From Paragonimus westermani (Eukaryota; Platyhelminthes; Trematoda; Plagiorchiida; Troglotrematidae), in contig QNGE01003346.1 in the NCBI GenBank assembly GCA_008508345.1, forward strand, positions 1 to 64,000: a stretch of DNA of 64,000 nt, in the 5' to 3' direction. The position numbers and the translations under genes are program-made. Of this stretch, positions 22,724-37,077 are shown piece after piece. The first letter of the stretch is position 1. Each line of letters opens with the position of its first letter. The notes under the pieces are model-generated. The model was not told the DNA's origin. It ran no database searches and saw only the letters and a list, made by a program, of their open reading frames with translations.

Positions 22724-25700
22724 GTACGCGATTCATTAGACCACAACGTTGAACGCAAACGCTGCAATTTGAACAATCACGACAGACTTTCATTAGTAAT
22801 AATGTGCACCACATTCCGTTATTCCAAATACCTCAATTTTGTTCACTCTTGCTTATTTTTGCCAAGTAGACGGTTGGGTGGGTTGTTGTAAAATCCTACC
22901 CCTCTTCAACGTGGTACAGCAGTGGCAATCAGCCACCTTGCATTGATGAACTAACGGGGCTCTGATTAACGTTTCTGAGAATAAACGTTGTGAAAATTTG
23001 CGAATTTGTATTATTAACTTGATTTTGGATTCTCATTAAGGTCCCCAGGGTTAATGCATTCCCGTTAACAAAAGTGAAACCTTAGTTTACGGTAATGTGA
23101 CAATTTGGCAATAGTTTGATACGCGTATTGATATCACATTACTCGCACGTTATCGGTTACCTTCGTGTTCGTGTGACACCAGTACTTAATGTTGCATTAA
23201 AAGTTGCGTCCCAAATAACGCCATACTTACTTGTTACCCGATGCATTAAAACAGTCGCCACAGTTTTGCCAACGTCACATAATCCCTTAAGCGTTGGATA
23301 TTATGTAACAGTAATTACATCAGAACAACGATGATTTGTTATGTGAGGAAGCTGAACTTTAGGATTACGTCATACGTTACCGATAACACGCAAAGGGATA
23401 ATACGTATATCACAACTATGCTTCCTGGGTTAAGCAAGGAGCATATGAACACCAGGGCAACGCAGAGTCCTCACAATTCAAGAACACAGAGGCGAATCAA
23501 CCGATATCAATAGGCATCAGAAGCACATCATGACAACTCAGTAACCGCACTATGAACACGTTCGTTAAGGAGCGCATTCTGGTTGAAAACTGTCATGCAG
23601 CGACTCATTACCGTACTCAAACAGCTGTGCAACCTAAAACACTCGATCTTCCCGTAACGTCTTCATGTAAATGTGTAGTCACATGCGTTCGTTCAGGGAA
23701 CTGGTAGGAAACCCTGTGGTTTCAGTCATCTCGAGATGGTGACAAAAAACGTTAATTTGACGACGTGCGAACTTTTATATCATCGGTGTACACAACAGTG
23801 CTCTAGGACAAAGTGACATAATGGACGTTGGTGTTTAGTGGTAACAGAAAACGAATTAGTGACATTCACCTTCCGCATCTATCCAAGCAAGGGTGCATTA
23901 ACGGTGTGGTCCTGAGTCGTCGTTACTTCGACGTTGTACAGAGTGTAGGGAATAAATGTCTATCAATGTCTATTGCCGATATATTGGTTGCCATAGTGAG
24001 CCCCTAACAATGCCTAATGTAGTGACCAGTGATCATGTGGCTTCGTTAAGGATCCCCGTTGCAACCATGTTCTCTTTCTTATTTGTTCTGTACACTTGAT
24101 TCTGTGTACGCCTGCTATAGGAAGCCTGATAAGAACTCAGTGCCGCTTTCTTCAGCCATGCAAATAATTGCACGTAGAGAATGCTAGCTCTTTTACTAAC
24201 GACTGTTACATTAGTCCACTCTTCAGGGTCGTTCAACCCGGCTGTTTTCGAGCGTTGTTCAACACACCCCGAATTTCTACGCACCGCTCGCTACAGCCCA
24301 CCTGCTATCGTGGGTCCCAGATTAGGCCAGAACTAACAATTTATTATATTTCCAAACATTATTGGAAATACACGGTTTGCTTCCAGACTCTACTGCGTTC
24401 TTTTAATTCGATGTCTGTTGAGACTACATTTCGACTGCTCTTCAGGAGAGACGTTTTAAACTGTTAGTAGACCAGATTCAAAATCATACCCAATGGCCCA
24501 GTGCACTAAGACTGTAAGCGTCAAAGAACGTGCCGTTCTCTACTCGCCAAAGAAACAGCTTATATATGACGTGTCACTGAATATTATAGGTAGGACATCA
24601 GTTGTATTCAAAAGCAAGCCGTTCAAATCATTCACATGGTCTACGTTCAACCTTCGCGCGATTATTTCAAATAGATGATGTTCACTGGCTCTAAAACCAC
24701 ACAAAATTATTGAGTACGGGCTAAACACAATCATATCGAGATGGCAGTCAGTTTTCTCAACAAAAAAACATTCATCTGTTACTGTTACTGCATGGAAAGC
24801 AACCAGAGAATCACACACACACAGACGGATTCTCATTGAGCGTCATCACGTCACTTTACTGCCTTGGTACTCCTACTGGTGTCGCCTTGAAATTCTATCA
24901 TTATGAATTTCAAAGACCCCAAAGTGACTTAATTCACGCACACCTTTTCCACACCGCAAACCCCGGAATTTTCAAGTGCAACATTTCTCTCCTTACAGGG
25001 CCATTGTTAACTGGAATGATCTGTCATTTGAGGTGGTTAGTCGCTCTTCTTGGTACCGTTTTGAGGTGCTGCTAGACTATCACTCACTCAGTTTACTTTG
25101 TTCTTGGCAATTGCCGTGAATCTGTAAGAGCGCCGCTACGCCCCGTTTTCTGTGATTCTTCAGGTGAACGGAAGCCCACCAGGTATCGAAGTAGACTGAT
25201 TGATTAGATCTCTGTAAGTTGAACTTCAAACATCAGGCCAGTGGGGGAACTGTTAGAATCGCTGGAAGCCAGCGCGAACACACCGTTATTTACTAATAAA
25301 GTACGGTAGGGGCTTGCTAAGTGAGAAGCCATATACTTCATATTGAATCAGAATAAACTTCTAAAATTTGTTGAGTAAAAGATTTCACGAAAAGTATGCT
25401 TAAGTCTTACAAACCAAATAGAGGCAAGAGTTGCACAATCAGAGGACGATATCGCCACTGACAGGTTGTTTAGCTAGAAAATCCATAAATGCACTGAAAG
25501 CATACACAAACGCGAAGAAGTGGATACTAAACAAACGCACGAAAACTATGAAGTGCAATCACTGGATGGGCGCGTGGTCCAACCAACTAAACTAATGGTG
25601 GGACACAAGAAATCCACCATTAGGGAGACTCCCCTACTACACACAGAGTCATTTTTACGCACACACATCAAGTAATCCACAATTTTCGGTTGACCTCATC

Positions 25701-28700
25701 ATAGAGGAGTACCGCTTGCACAGTGAACACGTGTAGATGATTATGCATTGTTGGACACCCCCGTAAACAGTATTTTATATCAAACCAGAACTCAACATTA
25801 CGACGAAAGAAAACGTTGATGTGTTGTCATTTGCTGTGACTGCTTGTTGTTTCGGATTTGCTAAGGTATAGTGGGGTGTGTCTGATCGCAGGTGGTTGGC
25901 TTGTGGAATCTTGCTTAGGTTCAAGTTGTAACCGGCCCCACATTGTTCTTCATAATTTGGTGTATTCTGATTCTTTAAGTCTGCGACCCAACAAGCATTG
26001 TTAACTGTACTGCTCGAAATTAGGGGCTTCGAATAGCCCTAGAAATCGTACTCAAATTGAAACCTCCACGCAAGTACTACAGGGGAGACCTCGTAATTGC
26101 TGCAGTAAGCAGCTCATACTTACGGGTCAAGAAGTCGAATTTATGGATATATAACAATATTAAGGTAATTAACATCTGTCATTAGCTGGTCGTATGGGCA
26201 CCTGCGAAGTCACAAACCGTGGACTGAATGGTGTAATACAGGTCAAAGAATTTGGCGAATAACGGAAGGCGTAATAATGAGAATGTCCATCCAAACCTAA
26301 TGTGGTATCTTTAACGCGACAATTGGATTACTCCTCTTCTGGATCTTGTAGGGTGTCGTGGTTTGGAGAAACGATAAATCGAGTGAATTTTCGCCATATT
26401 AACTTGTTGAATTCCATTAATTAGGACGATAATTTCTTTCTTAGACGAACAACGAAAAAAGACTTCATGTGTGTTTTGTAATTGACGTCAGTTCAACTGC
26501 TTATGTTGTATATCCACTCTTGTCTTTGGTTCCTACATGAATCGCGACTTTCCGTTCGTTATTTCGTTTTGTTGTATCAATTGTGTCCTTCTACTGGCTA
26601 CAAGAAGACTATACTTTTAAGCCGTCAAATGAATCTTCATAACCTACAGAGCCATCTGTTATTTCTTATGGGCTCGACAAACTGTTCTCTCGCTCAGTGA
26701 ACTGTTCTATGTTTGTTGAGCTTCCCTCAGTCTTGTTTCTCATCAGGGTAACGGTTAGTGTCTTTAGTGCACCTTTCATCTTACACACTGGCTCTGATCT
26801 CAATCCGATTGTTGCACTATTTTGGACTTCGTTGGTTACAGTGCATAGTGTTAAGTGGATATCACGCATTAAGAGGTTTAGTGATTCCGCACACTTGAGA
26901 TTTCCATGGGGAGGCACAGCTGAGGTTTCTTACATTAATTTTGCTTAGTACAGTTTTATTTCGTACTGTGCCCTGCCATCGTCTTCACACCTACCTTCAA
27001 CTCGTGACAGATTAATCTACAAACGTAACTTGGATTACCTGACCTTAACCATTCGTTCCATCAATGCAAGTCCGTCACTCGCGTTGCCGATTGAACCTGG
27101 TTTCGTACAGATTCAACAACAAATTCAAACGAAATGAGTCTTCTATCAATTAATGGCCTAACCTCATTTTCATCAGTTACGGTTAACTTCCAACAGACCG
27201 CCTTCTACTAACACAATCAATCACAGTTCGAGAGGCAAAATTTGGTGACTTGCTCGTTACGGTGAAACTGGAGACAGGTAAGCTTCATGACATCAGATCA
27301 GAGCTCAGCCTAGCGATGAATATTCCAGTGAAACAGGCGAAGAAAACTCCAAATTGGGATGTTCATAGAGAATGAAGACAGTGTGGGAGAAGGATCATGG
27401 ATACAAATAGAGCAACAGAAACACCCTCTTAAAGTGGTCCTTCACTAAGCAGCAACGGACCTAAGTACAAAAAGGCCTGTAATCAACTATGATATCAAGG
27501 ATAGTAAAGTCTCATACAGGCGAACAAACGCGAGCCTCAAAATTGAACTCACTCTTCAATATGGGGCAAAAAGTACCTGATCGTGGCACAACGATCAACT
27601 AGTGAAAGCTATTGAATTGTACTTTCTGTCTGCCAGCAAACTTGCGGCACGTCAACTAACGCAGTTGGAGTGAAGTGACCAGCTGATTGGTGTGCTCCAA
27701 TCAGACCGACGTGAGTCCTCCTAACCGGCCTCGTCTACATAATCGTGTTTTCCGCATCAAACCATGTGTCTTCTGTTTGTTAAATCATTTATACTGGCTA
27801 AGCCCGGAAAGGATAAGCGATTTTCACGTTCACAGGCTCGCTTCAGTCGAACAATTCAGTTGGCCTGACGCAACTATGGGTCCATAAAGCACGACGTTCA
27901 TGCAGCCGAGTGTTGCGAGGCCGACTGTCACTGATTTCGAATTTAGTTAAGAAATCGATTCGAGTAACCTAGCGTTTTTCACGACAGCACCCAATCAATT
28001 AGCTACACCATGTTGCTGGGCGAGACATTGAAGTCGCCGAGTCACGTTATCGGGTCTGTGCATCCAAGTGGTATGGAGGCACCGACGTAGGGAAGCCGCT
28101 GTGAGCGCGTCAGTCGATCAGCCTATGACCCCAGTTGAGCGGAATACGAATCTGTTTGCAACTCTAGCTAGAAAGGCTACTTCTTTCCTCGGCATATTAC
28201 CGGACGAGGTCTAGATACACATGAATTCATTGTATATTCCCCCACATATCTATGTCTTTGTGATTAACCTATGGTTTTTCTCAGTAGAATAACTTTAGTC
28301 ATGATCTTTCCAGGCGAGAATCTACCAAGCATAAAATCCATATTTTAAAATTCCTGTGATTTGATTTGAACAGAGAGGAACCGTTTGTGTCAATTCTAAC
28401 TGAGTACACTGATATTCGAATTTTTGATGGGCTTCGCGAAAGCTTTTTACCCACAAAACAAATGACGCCAATCCCATTTCCACAGGCAGCCAGAACACAC
28501 TTTTCCCGGTTGTTAGCTGTAAACAGAATTATCATTTGCGATCTGTCACTGAAGCTGAATGTTTGCTTTCACGATTGCGACGCCAGACAGAAGATAAAAT
28601 CTTTGTGACCAAGTTGACTGCAGACATCACATCCGTGCTTGTTCTGCTGTGACATCCCACATGTTTTTCATCTAGTTAGAGGCGACCACCTTGGGCACGG

Positions 28701-29734
28701 TAACAACGGAATGTTTTCAGTATATAGGCAGTTAAGGCATTCGTACCTCGGTTGCACAGTGCGGTGGTGAACGTAGTCGATGACAAACAAGTGCCCGTCG
28801 CGTTCCATAAGTATGTCTGTTACTTTCCACAATTACTCTCTGTATGTTTACTACGCACTGTTGTGTTATACCTGGACAGATCTTGTGTGATTGTTTCAAC
28901 CTCGTTGTTGGTTAGCTGTCCTATGGACTGATCAATTTTGGATCTGTGTGTATGTGTGTTTGTGTCAGGGAAGAGAAACAACATGTATCAATGAGCGTAA
29001 TTAGCGAAAGTGGAAATACGTTATTTTTCTAACAGACTGTGCTATGACGATCATTTTCTTTCAACAGACGATAGATATTGAACAGCTGCATTCAGAAATG
29101 AAACTATCTCGTATATTAATAGGAGATAGACAGAAATCTAACAGCCTTACTGATAAAATCTAAGACACGCCCTGCTGCTTTTAGGCTTACTGTGTTATTT
29201 TTGGAATCCGTCGTGTCTTCGTATAGACGTGTTGCTAAGTGTTGCATGTCACTTTTCCGTTCTGTAGCTTTGTTATTGAGTCAAGTCTATTTTGTGCAAT
29301 TATAACTTTGAGACGAAGTGTGAAACTGTGGTCGCACAAACCAATCTGAGACATGCCCGTGGGCGCGAAGCGGTATCTGTTGGAGAATATATTGTGGGTA
29401 CGCTGCTGGATCAGTGCAGTATCGGACGGCAGATACGTCGCACCGAAGTAGTCATCGTGCTGCGATATCACGTTCGTAGCTCTGAACGAGACAATGTTTT
29501 CAGACCAAGGCATCCTCCGGGAGGAACAGGTCCTAAGTATACATTCTATTGGATAGGTTAGCCGGCAGATGGGTCTCAGAAACCAGTTGTCTGCTGACCG
29601 CATCTGTTGTTTACTAACAGGCAACCCGCGTGAAACCCCCTCCCTTGGATAATTTCCATGTGCCTACGACTCGCTCGAGGCAGGCCTGTCAAAATCCACA
29701 GTGCTTATAACCTAGGCATGTCATGCTGATGATA
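22724..29734. other. No recognised gene
   Basis: Seven kilobases with only short open frames (for example 24168-24467, 26697-26948 and 28366-28608 on the plus strand), none with a known motif. A weak repeat at 28061-28105 resembles 61500-61550. The plus frame at 29292-29561 is just upstream of the LINE and could be part of its 5' region, but I cannot match it. Confidence 0.4.
28061..28105 (+). repeat. Short repeat shared with 61500-61550
   Basis: CCAAGTGG..GGAGGCACCGACGTAGGGAA resembles CAAGTGGAGGCAACCGATGTAGGGAA at about 61503 in the same orientation. It is short and the family is unknown. Confidence 0.35.
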
Positions 29735-32115
29735 CAAACGACCAATTCTATGATCACCTGTCCATCACACTCCATTTGACACCAATGAGTTACCCACTAT
29801 TTGTTCTGTACAACAATGATTCGCGAGGTGGAAGCGAATCAGAAATCTGACCGGAAATTTTTGAGCCTCGACGTTGGTGCAGTCAGTGACAACGGTGATC
29901 GGCTGCTCCAACTGTGTGGTGCCCACAAGTTGGCTGTCACAGCCACCCAGCGGACCGACCCACGAATCGGCCATTACATTCTGTTTGATTACTTGATCCT
30001 GCGACAGCTCGACGCTCGCGAAGTATGTATCACGCAAGTGATGCGCGTGGCTGAACACAGCACAGATCACGAGCCGGTTGGGACCAAGTTGTTCATCCAG
30101 GGCAGCAATCTTGTTTATCGTAGATCGTCGGGTAATTGCAGAAACCGGATATTGAACGATTAGAGAGCTCAAAGTCAAGGAACACTTTTTGAAGTACTGT
30201 TGCCGTTCATCCAAAAGGTGCTCTTGTATCCACTATCCGCAAGGGTACGTGGCAACAAATCAAGGAGTGAATGAGGACAGTAGCCGTCGAATCAGCATCG
30301 AAGACGACCACACTTTTTCTTCGACAGCGAGACGGTTAAGTCTAGCCTGCTACGAGGGAAGAATACAACGTTTTCTGCTTCTACAATGAACTCGGACAAT
30401 GGAGCCACATTCCGGAGTGTTCGCAGACAACAGGTCAAACGGCTTTGCAGAATGAAGAATGGTTAGTGGAAAAATCACAGTGATCTGGTGTGGACGTTCG
30501 CAGATCGTTGAAAACACCAGATGTTTTTACAACTGGCTAGAAGAGTTTTTTGGTCCATACGTCCAGTCCGCTAGGGCACCGACCGAGGGGAACTCCGGAA
30601 TTTTATACGCTCAACCGGAGGTCGTCATGAAAGCCAGGTACAAATAATTTAGAATCTTAGTAAGCCGTATTACCGCCGTTGGGTTCGAAGTTGTCAGTGG
30701 CCTGCCACAGCCTCTCTCTCAGACATAGCAGAGTTAAGAAGAACTATCGTACATTTACGAGATGGAAGGGCTGTGGGTAAATAAGGTTGCCAGAGGAATT
30801 GCTAAAGTATGACGGCCTATGGGACGATCTATGCCGCAGGTGGTTCATTCTCTCTGCGGCAGTAGTCCTCCAAGCTTCTAAAGATGCCCTGATCGTACCT
30901 TTCTAAAGGTTAGGGTAGCAATAAATGCATCGATGGTTGTCGAAGCACTAGTCTGCTGGGTTGTACTGAAGATGTTAGCAAGAATTCTCCCGGAAGGGCT
31001 CAGTGAGAAAGTTGTGAAGGTGTGGAGTTCGCATATCAACAGGCCTAAGGGAACTACACTAAACGCAACCAGCCGGTGTGTGCTCTCTGTATGTATAACT
31101 AAAGCGCTTGATTCTATGAGCCGTGAGCCATTGTACACGGTGATTGATGACCATATAATTACACCAGTTTAATCAAAATATTGCACGTGAGTACAACAAG
31201 GAGGGAGTAGTGATATGGATAGACCACTGACGATTACGATATTGTAACCGAGATTAAGCAAGGTTATGTCTCAGCCCAAACTTTATTCCTTTTTTATACA
31301 AACTCATTGCTGAAGGTTGCTTCTCAGAACCCGGAACATGGTCTCAAAGATGAATATCGCAAATATGGCCTCTTACTGAGTATTCGATGCCTCAGTGTTC
31401 AAAGTTGTCTACATCGTTCGACGACGCATACGCCTTTGTTCTCGGATGTTCTCAGAGAAGAAGAATTTCAACGACTGGCTACGGCATTTACAAACGCGGC
31501 ATTCAAATATGGTTTCAATATAAATGACACAGATAAGGCGTTCGCCTCTTGGCAGCCTTCTCCTCCTTGAGATCCTGCGCCGTTATATAGAGTCCGCATC
31601 ACTGGAGACATTGCGGGTAGCTGCATAAACTCCCGCAGCTTGGATGTCGATCTGTCAACAAACCTGTCCATGGATTGCTAGTTGCGATGTTGTGTGGCGG
31701 GAGCTAGCGCTATATTCCGGCACCTTGGAGAACATGTCTGGTAAAACCATAGCCTCAGCATGAACACTAGGCTGCTCGCCTACCATTCAATGATGTTGTC
31801 TACATTGAGTATTCTTTGTTGTGTAGCAGTGGAACTTAAAAATCTTGTTAACGAAATGTGCTTCGTCTGGACCGTTTACTTTTGGACTGGCTGATGTGCA
31901 CTGTGGCTAGTCGGTGATCGGACACAATTCCGAACATAAATTTAGTTCGGCTAGCGAATACAGAGTGGACGAAAACCACATTGATGCTCAGTCAACTTCG
32001 TTGGCTAACACACTTCCGTCAAATCGGGGAAGAACGAATTCTAAAACAAGTACCCTCCAGGTAGCATAAGGCAGGTAGGCGAAATCTTGGTGAACAGAGG
32101 CTGCGATACTAGGAT
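29735..32115 (+). pseudogene. Non-LTR retrotransposon (LINE) ORF: endonuclease, RT and C-terminal region
   Basis: Pieces of one LINE ORF lie in order on the plus strand. The AP-type endonuclease starts with QFYDHL at about 29735, then DNGDRLLQLCGAHKLAVT (29888-29940), TDPRIGHY, QLDAREV and the DH box in HSTDHEPVGTKLFI (about 30060-30100). The RT starts with LPEELLKYDGLWDDL (about 30790) and continues with LKMLARILPEGLSEKVV (about 30965-31015), CVLSVCITKALDSMSREPLY (the LTKAFDSV box), TEIKQGYVSAQTLF (about 31247-31290; the GVKQGC box) and a damaged YADD box (FDDAYAFVLGC, about 31420). The C-terminal part reads LSQLRWLTHFRQIGEERILKQ (31987-32045) and then LGEQRLRY (the QLRW-GH and RW/RY motifs). 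Many stops and frameshifts are present. The clade is CR1/jockey-like by appearance only. Confidence 0.85.
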
Positions 32116-35100
32116 GTTACTCATGCAAGCGTCTAACATTGTAACATCATTTCTTGATCACCGAAGGTCGAGGTCATGAACTAAAAGGACGGGAGGAATA
32201 CAATCCAGATGGGTGTTCCAAGTTTCAATGGGTGACAACTGTGCAGCAGTGAAGTGAATTGCGAGGAATGCTATGTAACCGTAGGCGTCATAGCTAGTGG
32301 TGACGTGACTACATGGCGTTGCGATCATTGCGACCGTGAAAGCACTGACCGTCTCAGACCGTTAGTTCATCAATGTACTGATGGTTCATCGTTAGTGATG
32401 AGAAGACGAGCAATTAAGACATCAGGAAGTAATGCTTGTCATCCATTTTTTCGTTTGCACCCGCCGTTTGGTGTCATGATAGCCTTTAATCTTTTTTCTT
32501 CAGCTCTGTTGATACACAGCATAACTTTGTTTTTCAGTCTACATTTAAAGATGTGTTTCTTTCCCATCATCCTAAACAGGGCACAATAATATGCACCCTT
32601 ATTTTGAACTACTTCTTGCCTTTTATTTCCAGTATTTTTCTTCTAACTGTTTATCTTACCACTGCAGTCTTCCTGGTTATTATCCTAAAGACACGGTTTT
32701 CATTTGTGTACCAGCTTATCATTTGACTAGCCAGTGTTAGCTGGTTGGACCACACAGACCTCTACCCATCTGCTTCTGGTTTTGTTCCTTCAAATATACA
32801 CCGGATTTAAAGCATGTTCGAAACCACAAGTGGTGCACCGCCAGTCACTAATTGCGAATGTTGTGTATTTGCTTCCTTAAGCTTCGACAACTGTGACAAG
32901 CTGATTCGAAACGGATGCTACCAATCATGTTTGTGTCAACATGGGGCATTAAACCTCCATGGATCGTATGACTATACTACTTCATTCAGGTTGATTGAAT
33001 TTGACTGTCTTTTTCTGATTAACTCGTTTGCGGGTTTTGCATTGTTCCATTGCATGATGTCTACACCAACACCAACAATACTGTGAGGATGAACGATCGA
33101 ACTACACTACTCACGATTGAAGGTACTCACTGAGGTACTAAAGTAACCGGAGAATACACAAAAAAACAGGTGAGATCTAGTTCTGTACAGATGTTTTTCA
33201 TGCATGAAATTAGCATTGGAAACTGTGGGTTTTCCGGGTTATCATTGTGTGTAAATAGGTGTTTGCCTCTGGGTTTTGTTGAAGCAAATACCAGCTGTGT
33301 TGGGCTTCAGAGAAGGCGGATCACAGTGCAATCCTTTAGCGATTACATTTTAAGCAATAGACATAGGATGCACGAACTTGCGGGAGCGTGGTTTCCCATA
33401 TAAAGTGTTAACTAGTCACGGCGCATGACTTCCTCACAGATATATGGGTTTGTATGCGATTTTTGCACAGTCCGGACCGGTAGCGGACATGCGACAAGTC
33501 ATATGTTTCGTACGTTGACGTTGAAGCCGTTAAAATAGCCATTCGGTCAGTTTCAGGAAGCACTGCGACAAAATTACAAGCTACACCAGACTCAAGGTTT
33601 AAAAGACGCATGGATCCTTACACAAATAAGTTCACTTTGGTTCGTCGATGACCGCTCATAACTCACTGATTGGCCCCATTTAACGCACGAATGATGCATC
33701 CAAAACTACGCAGGCTTTGAGGAAACAATACAGCCCCAAACGGCTAGGTAAATAGAGTGACCTGCAACGTACAATAAGTGAGGAAGCAGGTAGGCGAATT
33801 GTACATGAACCACACTTCACCTGTTGGAATCCGCAACCTTTGTACAGACGTGCAGTAGCTGAACGACCAATTGCCTAGCCTAGACAAAACAAATCGTTGT
33901 TGTTGTGATTGGCTCGGTAAACGATAGGCAAGTGATCATCAATGCACATCGGTCTTTTGTCCAAACCTTATTGCTCACCTGATCCCAAGTCCTACCTTGA
34001 TTCACCCAACACATTTGGAAAACGTCTGTATCTCTGTTTCGCACTGGGTGTTCATCTAGTTAGCTGTTCAACCTGCAAAAAATTACAGCACGGTACAAAC
34101 AGTCATCTCATTCGCATGCACTCAGTCATTTTCTCTTCACCCTATGTTAACGCTCAGGTGGTCTATCTAACTCTCCGAATTCCATTACCACCTCATCAGG
34201 CGTCATTCATTCCTATGTGATGTTGTGTTTATCGGTCGGCACACAGCGAGTTCAGCGGAAATGTTCTCACTTACATAGACGAGTGTGGTTCGGACGTGAT
34301 GCAGATGACACACGTTGGTCTGATGGATGATCAGCTTTCATTGAAATGCAATGATTTATTCACTTCGATTGAGTGGCTATTCAACCAGTGCATACGGTCA
34401 CACAAATAAAGTATGTCTGGATCAAAACAGTACTGATTCAGTAAAGTGTACTTGCCGGACAAGTACGGTTTGAAAGCTGCAAAATAACTCTGTCTATTAT
34501 GTTATCAAGTACGTACGTAAATAATGTGGGTTACAACTATACTGATTATATAACTTAAAATCTTATTTATTGATATCCGTGGCAATCTAAACAATCAACA
34601 GATCTGTTGGATGACAATCATTACACAACATTTAATGCTGATAATCGCGGTCAAACAAGCGTATACATAAAATTCGGTAAAAGGGGTGCCTGATGTCTTG
34701 TACAAGAACATTTCACTCATTAATTATTAGTCACTATGCCGAGAATGATAAAAAACAGTGATAATGAGAAGATATGATAGTACTTTTGATAACAGCACGG
34801 CATTTATATTCTGGATAAATTGTGCACGTAACTATGGCGTTCTAAACAGTGTAGAGTCCAAACATCCATCTGGAGTTTCCAAAGGACGTGACAATACGCT
34901 CAACGAACCCTATTTTTCGAGTGCAAGTCTAAACGATCAATTAACTTACTTTATCTTGGTAATCTAATTTGTTTTACTGCGTCAACTTTTTTCTCTCTTA
35001 TGAATTTATTCACTTTAATTTGAAACAGTGAGTTTCTTTGGTCCAATTCACCAATAGTCATAGAAGACATACATCGCGAGATGTTAACTTTTCGTTTACT

Positions 35101-35249
35101 CCCTTCACTCACGAAAGTAAAACATTAGAATAGATAGGACATGCGAATAGGAACCACAACAGAAACAATCAGCTATTGGTTTTAAGTGAAACGAGCTGTC
35201 ACTAGTTCCACGACAGAAAAACCGCATGCGTCAACAGCTTATACACACA
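32116..35249. other. No recognised gene; one LTR fragment
   Basis: The plus frame at 32254-32589 has several cysteines (CEECYV, WRCDHCD) but no recognisable domain. The rest is short frames. The LTR-derived piece at 32880-32931 is listed separately. Confidence 0.4.
32880..32931 (-). repeat. Fragment of the CsRn1-like LTR
   Basis: About 50 bp (GTGACAAGCTGATTCG then AAACGGATGC) matches 5-57 and 58355-58405 in the same orientation with some eight differences. The cysteine-containing peptide readable across it is therefore probably not a gene. Confidence 0.55.
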
Positions 35250-37059
35250 GAGCCTGATGGCAAGTACTGGTTACCATTGCCTCGGAGAAAACAAACAATT
35301 CCGGGTTCCGAATGCACAACAGTACTTGAAACGAGTTGACTGGATCAACAACATGTTCTGTTTCCATGATGTGCATTGCAATGAGTGCGGTCGGATATCA
35401 ATCTCTCTGTTGCCATTGCCTGTTACGTCATCGCATGCACCAAGCACTTAGGCATAGGCTCAGCCAGTTGTTGTCGTGGACACCGATCTGTTCTGTCGAT
35501 ATAAATGTCAACGCAACTGCAAGTGAACTGATAGATCATAGGTGAGACAGCACATTTCGGTAGATCACGATTATATGTAAGCTGAGTGGAATTCTTAGTT
35601 GTGAGTAGCAACCGCAATGCAGCCGCAGAGTATGTACGAGTTCCAGCAGATTGTAGTTTTTGATTCACGTCAGTTGTTGTAGGAACGCCTTTGAAAGTTA
35701 GGTTCAGAAAGACCTGCTTCTTAGAAGCCGTACTCACGGTAGATTTGATCAACCTTTTCTGGCTGTGAATATTGATAGACTCCACAGGGTGTCCGTTTGC
35801 CAGCAGCACCTCCCTTAATCTCCCCTTCTCTCCTTGCAAACAGTCATCGATGCAGGCCCCCCACGCTCTGTGAGGCATGTTTCGCACCAGCACTCGTTTG
35901 TAAGTAACTCGCACGAAAGAAGAAAACTGCAAATACTGACCACTCCAAACGACTTTAAGGTGCAGTGAACACTGTAGTGAGCAACTGTGCCGCTTAGTAA
36001 GAAGAATGTCTAGATAAGATAGACTGTTATTTGTCTCCTCTTCTTGAAAAACACAAAGGTTAGGATGGATGGAAGGGACCAACTGGCTACGCCCTTCTAC
36101 ACCAACAACTTGTTTACAGGATGCTCTACCAAAATCAAAGTGAATATTTTATGTACACAAAAATATGAACTCCTTGAAGTAAGCAATTTGAAGAAGAAAA
36201 GGTTAATTTTGAGGGGAAATAAAATCGTATAAAAAATCGGCTGTTTTTTTGGGAGAGAACGTTTGTAAATAAAGAGTCAACATCGGTAGAAAAACTATTA
36301 CTTGGACAAACCGATACATTCTGTAAGGTTTGCACTGGTTCAAAGGATTCATTTTAAACAATGAGTGGTAAGCACTTGACGGAAGGGTGATTTGTTTATG
36401 CACATGATTGGCATTACCGGGACAGCACATTTGCGTATTTTTGAAGTATCTCTTAACGGTGATGTGCAGATTTCGGTTGGTTTCATTTCTCTTCATTGTA
36501 ATCCTGATTTATTCTCGTGTAGCAGTAATATTTGGAGCTTACATGAGATCTGCTTCTCTTTCGACATGTTGTCAAGCGTACTGTCTGTGTGAAACTTTCT
36601 TTTGCCCGCTAGGATATCTATCATTTTTGACTCATAACCAGTCTTGTTCATGAACACTGTACCGAAGCCTTCGTCTGATAGAAGAAAAACCAAAAACTTC
36701 ATTTCTCGCAGTTGTCTCAGAACTTGATAGTGTGCAGGCATCAGGCAGCAAAGCTGAAGCGCAGGTGAGGTCAGGAAATGGTACAAAATATAGACTAGCT
36801 TCGCGCGGAACCAACCTTCGTTGTCCTGTGACGTTGGGGAGAAGTCCATTGTTTGATCACACAGGTTCTCACGTTGCGCTGGCGTTTGTAATCGGTCGAC
36901 TGTTTTGGGAGGAATTTTAAACTCCAGTCCGAGGGATAGGACCGCTAAGTGTGCACGGGTAAACTGAGCCAACGATAAGTTCTGCACGTATTTCAAGCCA
37001 TCTGTAATTAATAGGCACGCTATATCTGAACGCAACAAAGTTCCTTGAAGACTGCGCAC
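35250..37059 (-). pseudogene. Penelope-like element, copy 2 (N-terminal domain, RT, GIY-YIG)
   Basis: The longest PLE copy, read on the minus strand. The N-terminal domain at 37059-36493 reads LSLAQFTRAHLAVLSLGLEF, then REMKFLVFLLSDEGFGTVFM and KTGYESKMIDIL. A finger/palm part follows at 36496-36203, and FSTDVDSLFTNV (the SFDV-SLFTNV box) lies near 36280. Then comes a worn GV-MGSPLGP region near 36100 (VVGVEGRSQLVPSI). About 50 residues that should hold YVDD are missing, and NNSLSYLDILL, then VWSGQYLQFSSF and VTYKRVLV follow (36050-35870). The GIY-YIG nuclease start VSPMIYQFTCSCVDIYIDRT is near 35530-35480, with GIY-YIG arginine and EH-like residues changed. Weak sequence similar to the family C-terminus reaches about 35250. 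Stops and frameshifts are present. Confidence 0.85.
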
Positions 37060-37077
37060 AATCTTGGTTCTAGTATT

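Noticed and set aside
29765..30214. 149-residue minus-strand frame
   Set aside because: It is the antisense of the LINE endonuclease, which is clearly recognisable on the plus strand.
32814..33086. Cysteine-rich 90-residue frame
   Set aside because: Its middle (NCDKLIRNGC) overlaps an LTR-derived fragment, so the peptide is not independent evidence for a gene.
2908..34650. GCTGATAATCGCGG at 2908 and 34637 as a repeat
   Set aside because: Only 14 bp match and the flanks differ; likely chance in 64 kb.
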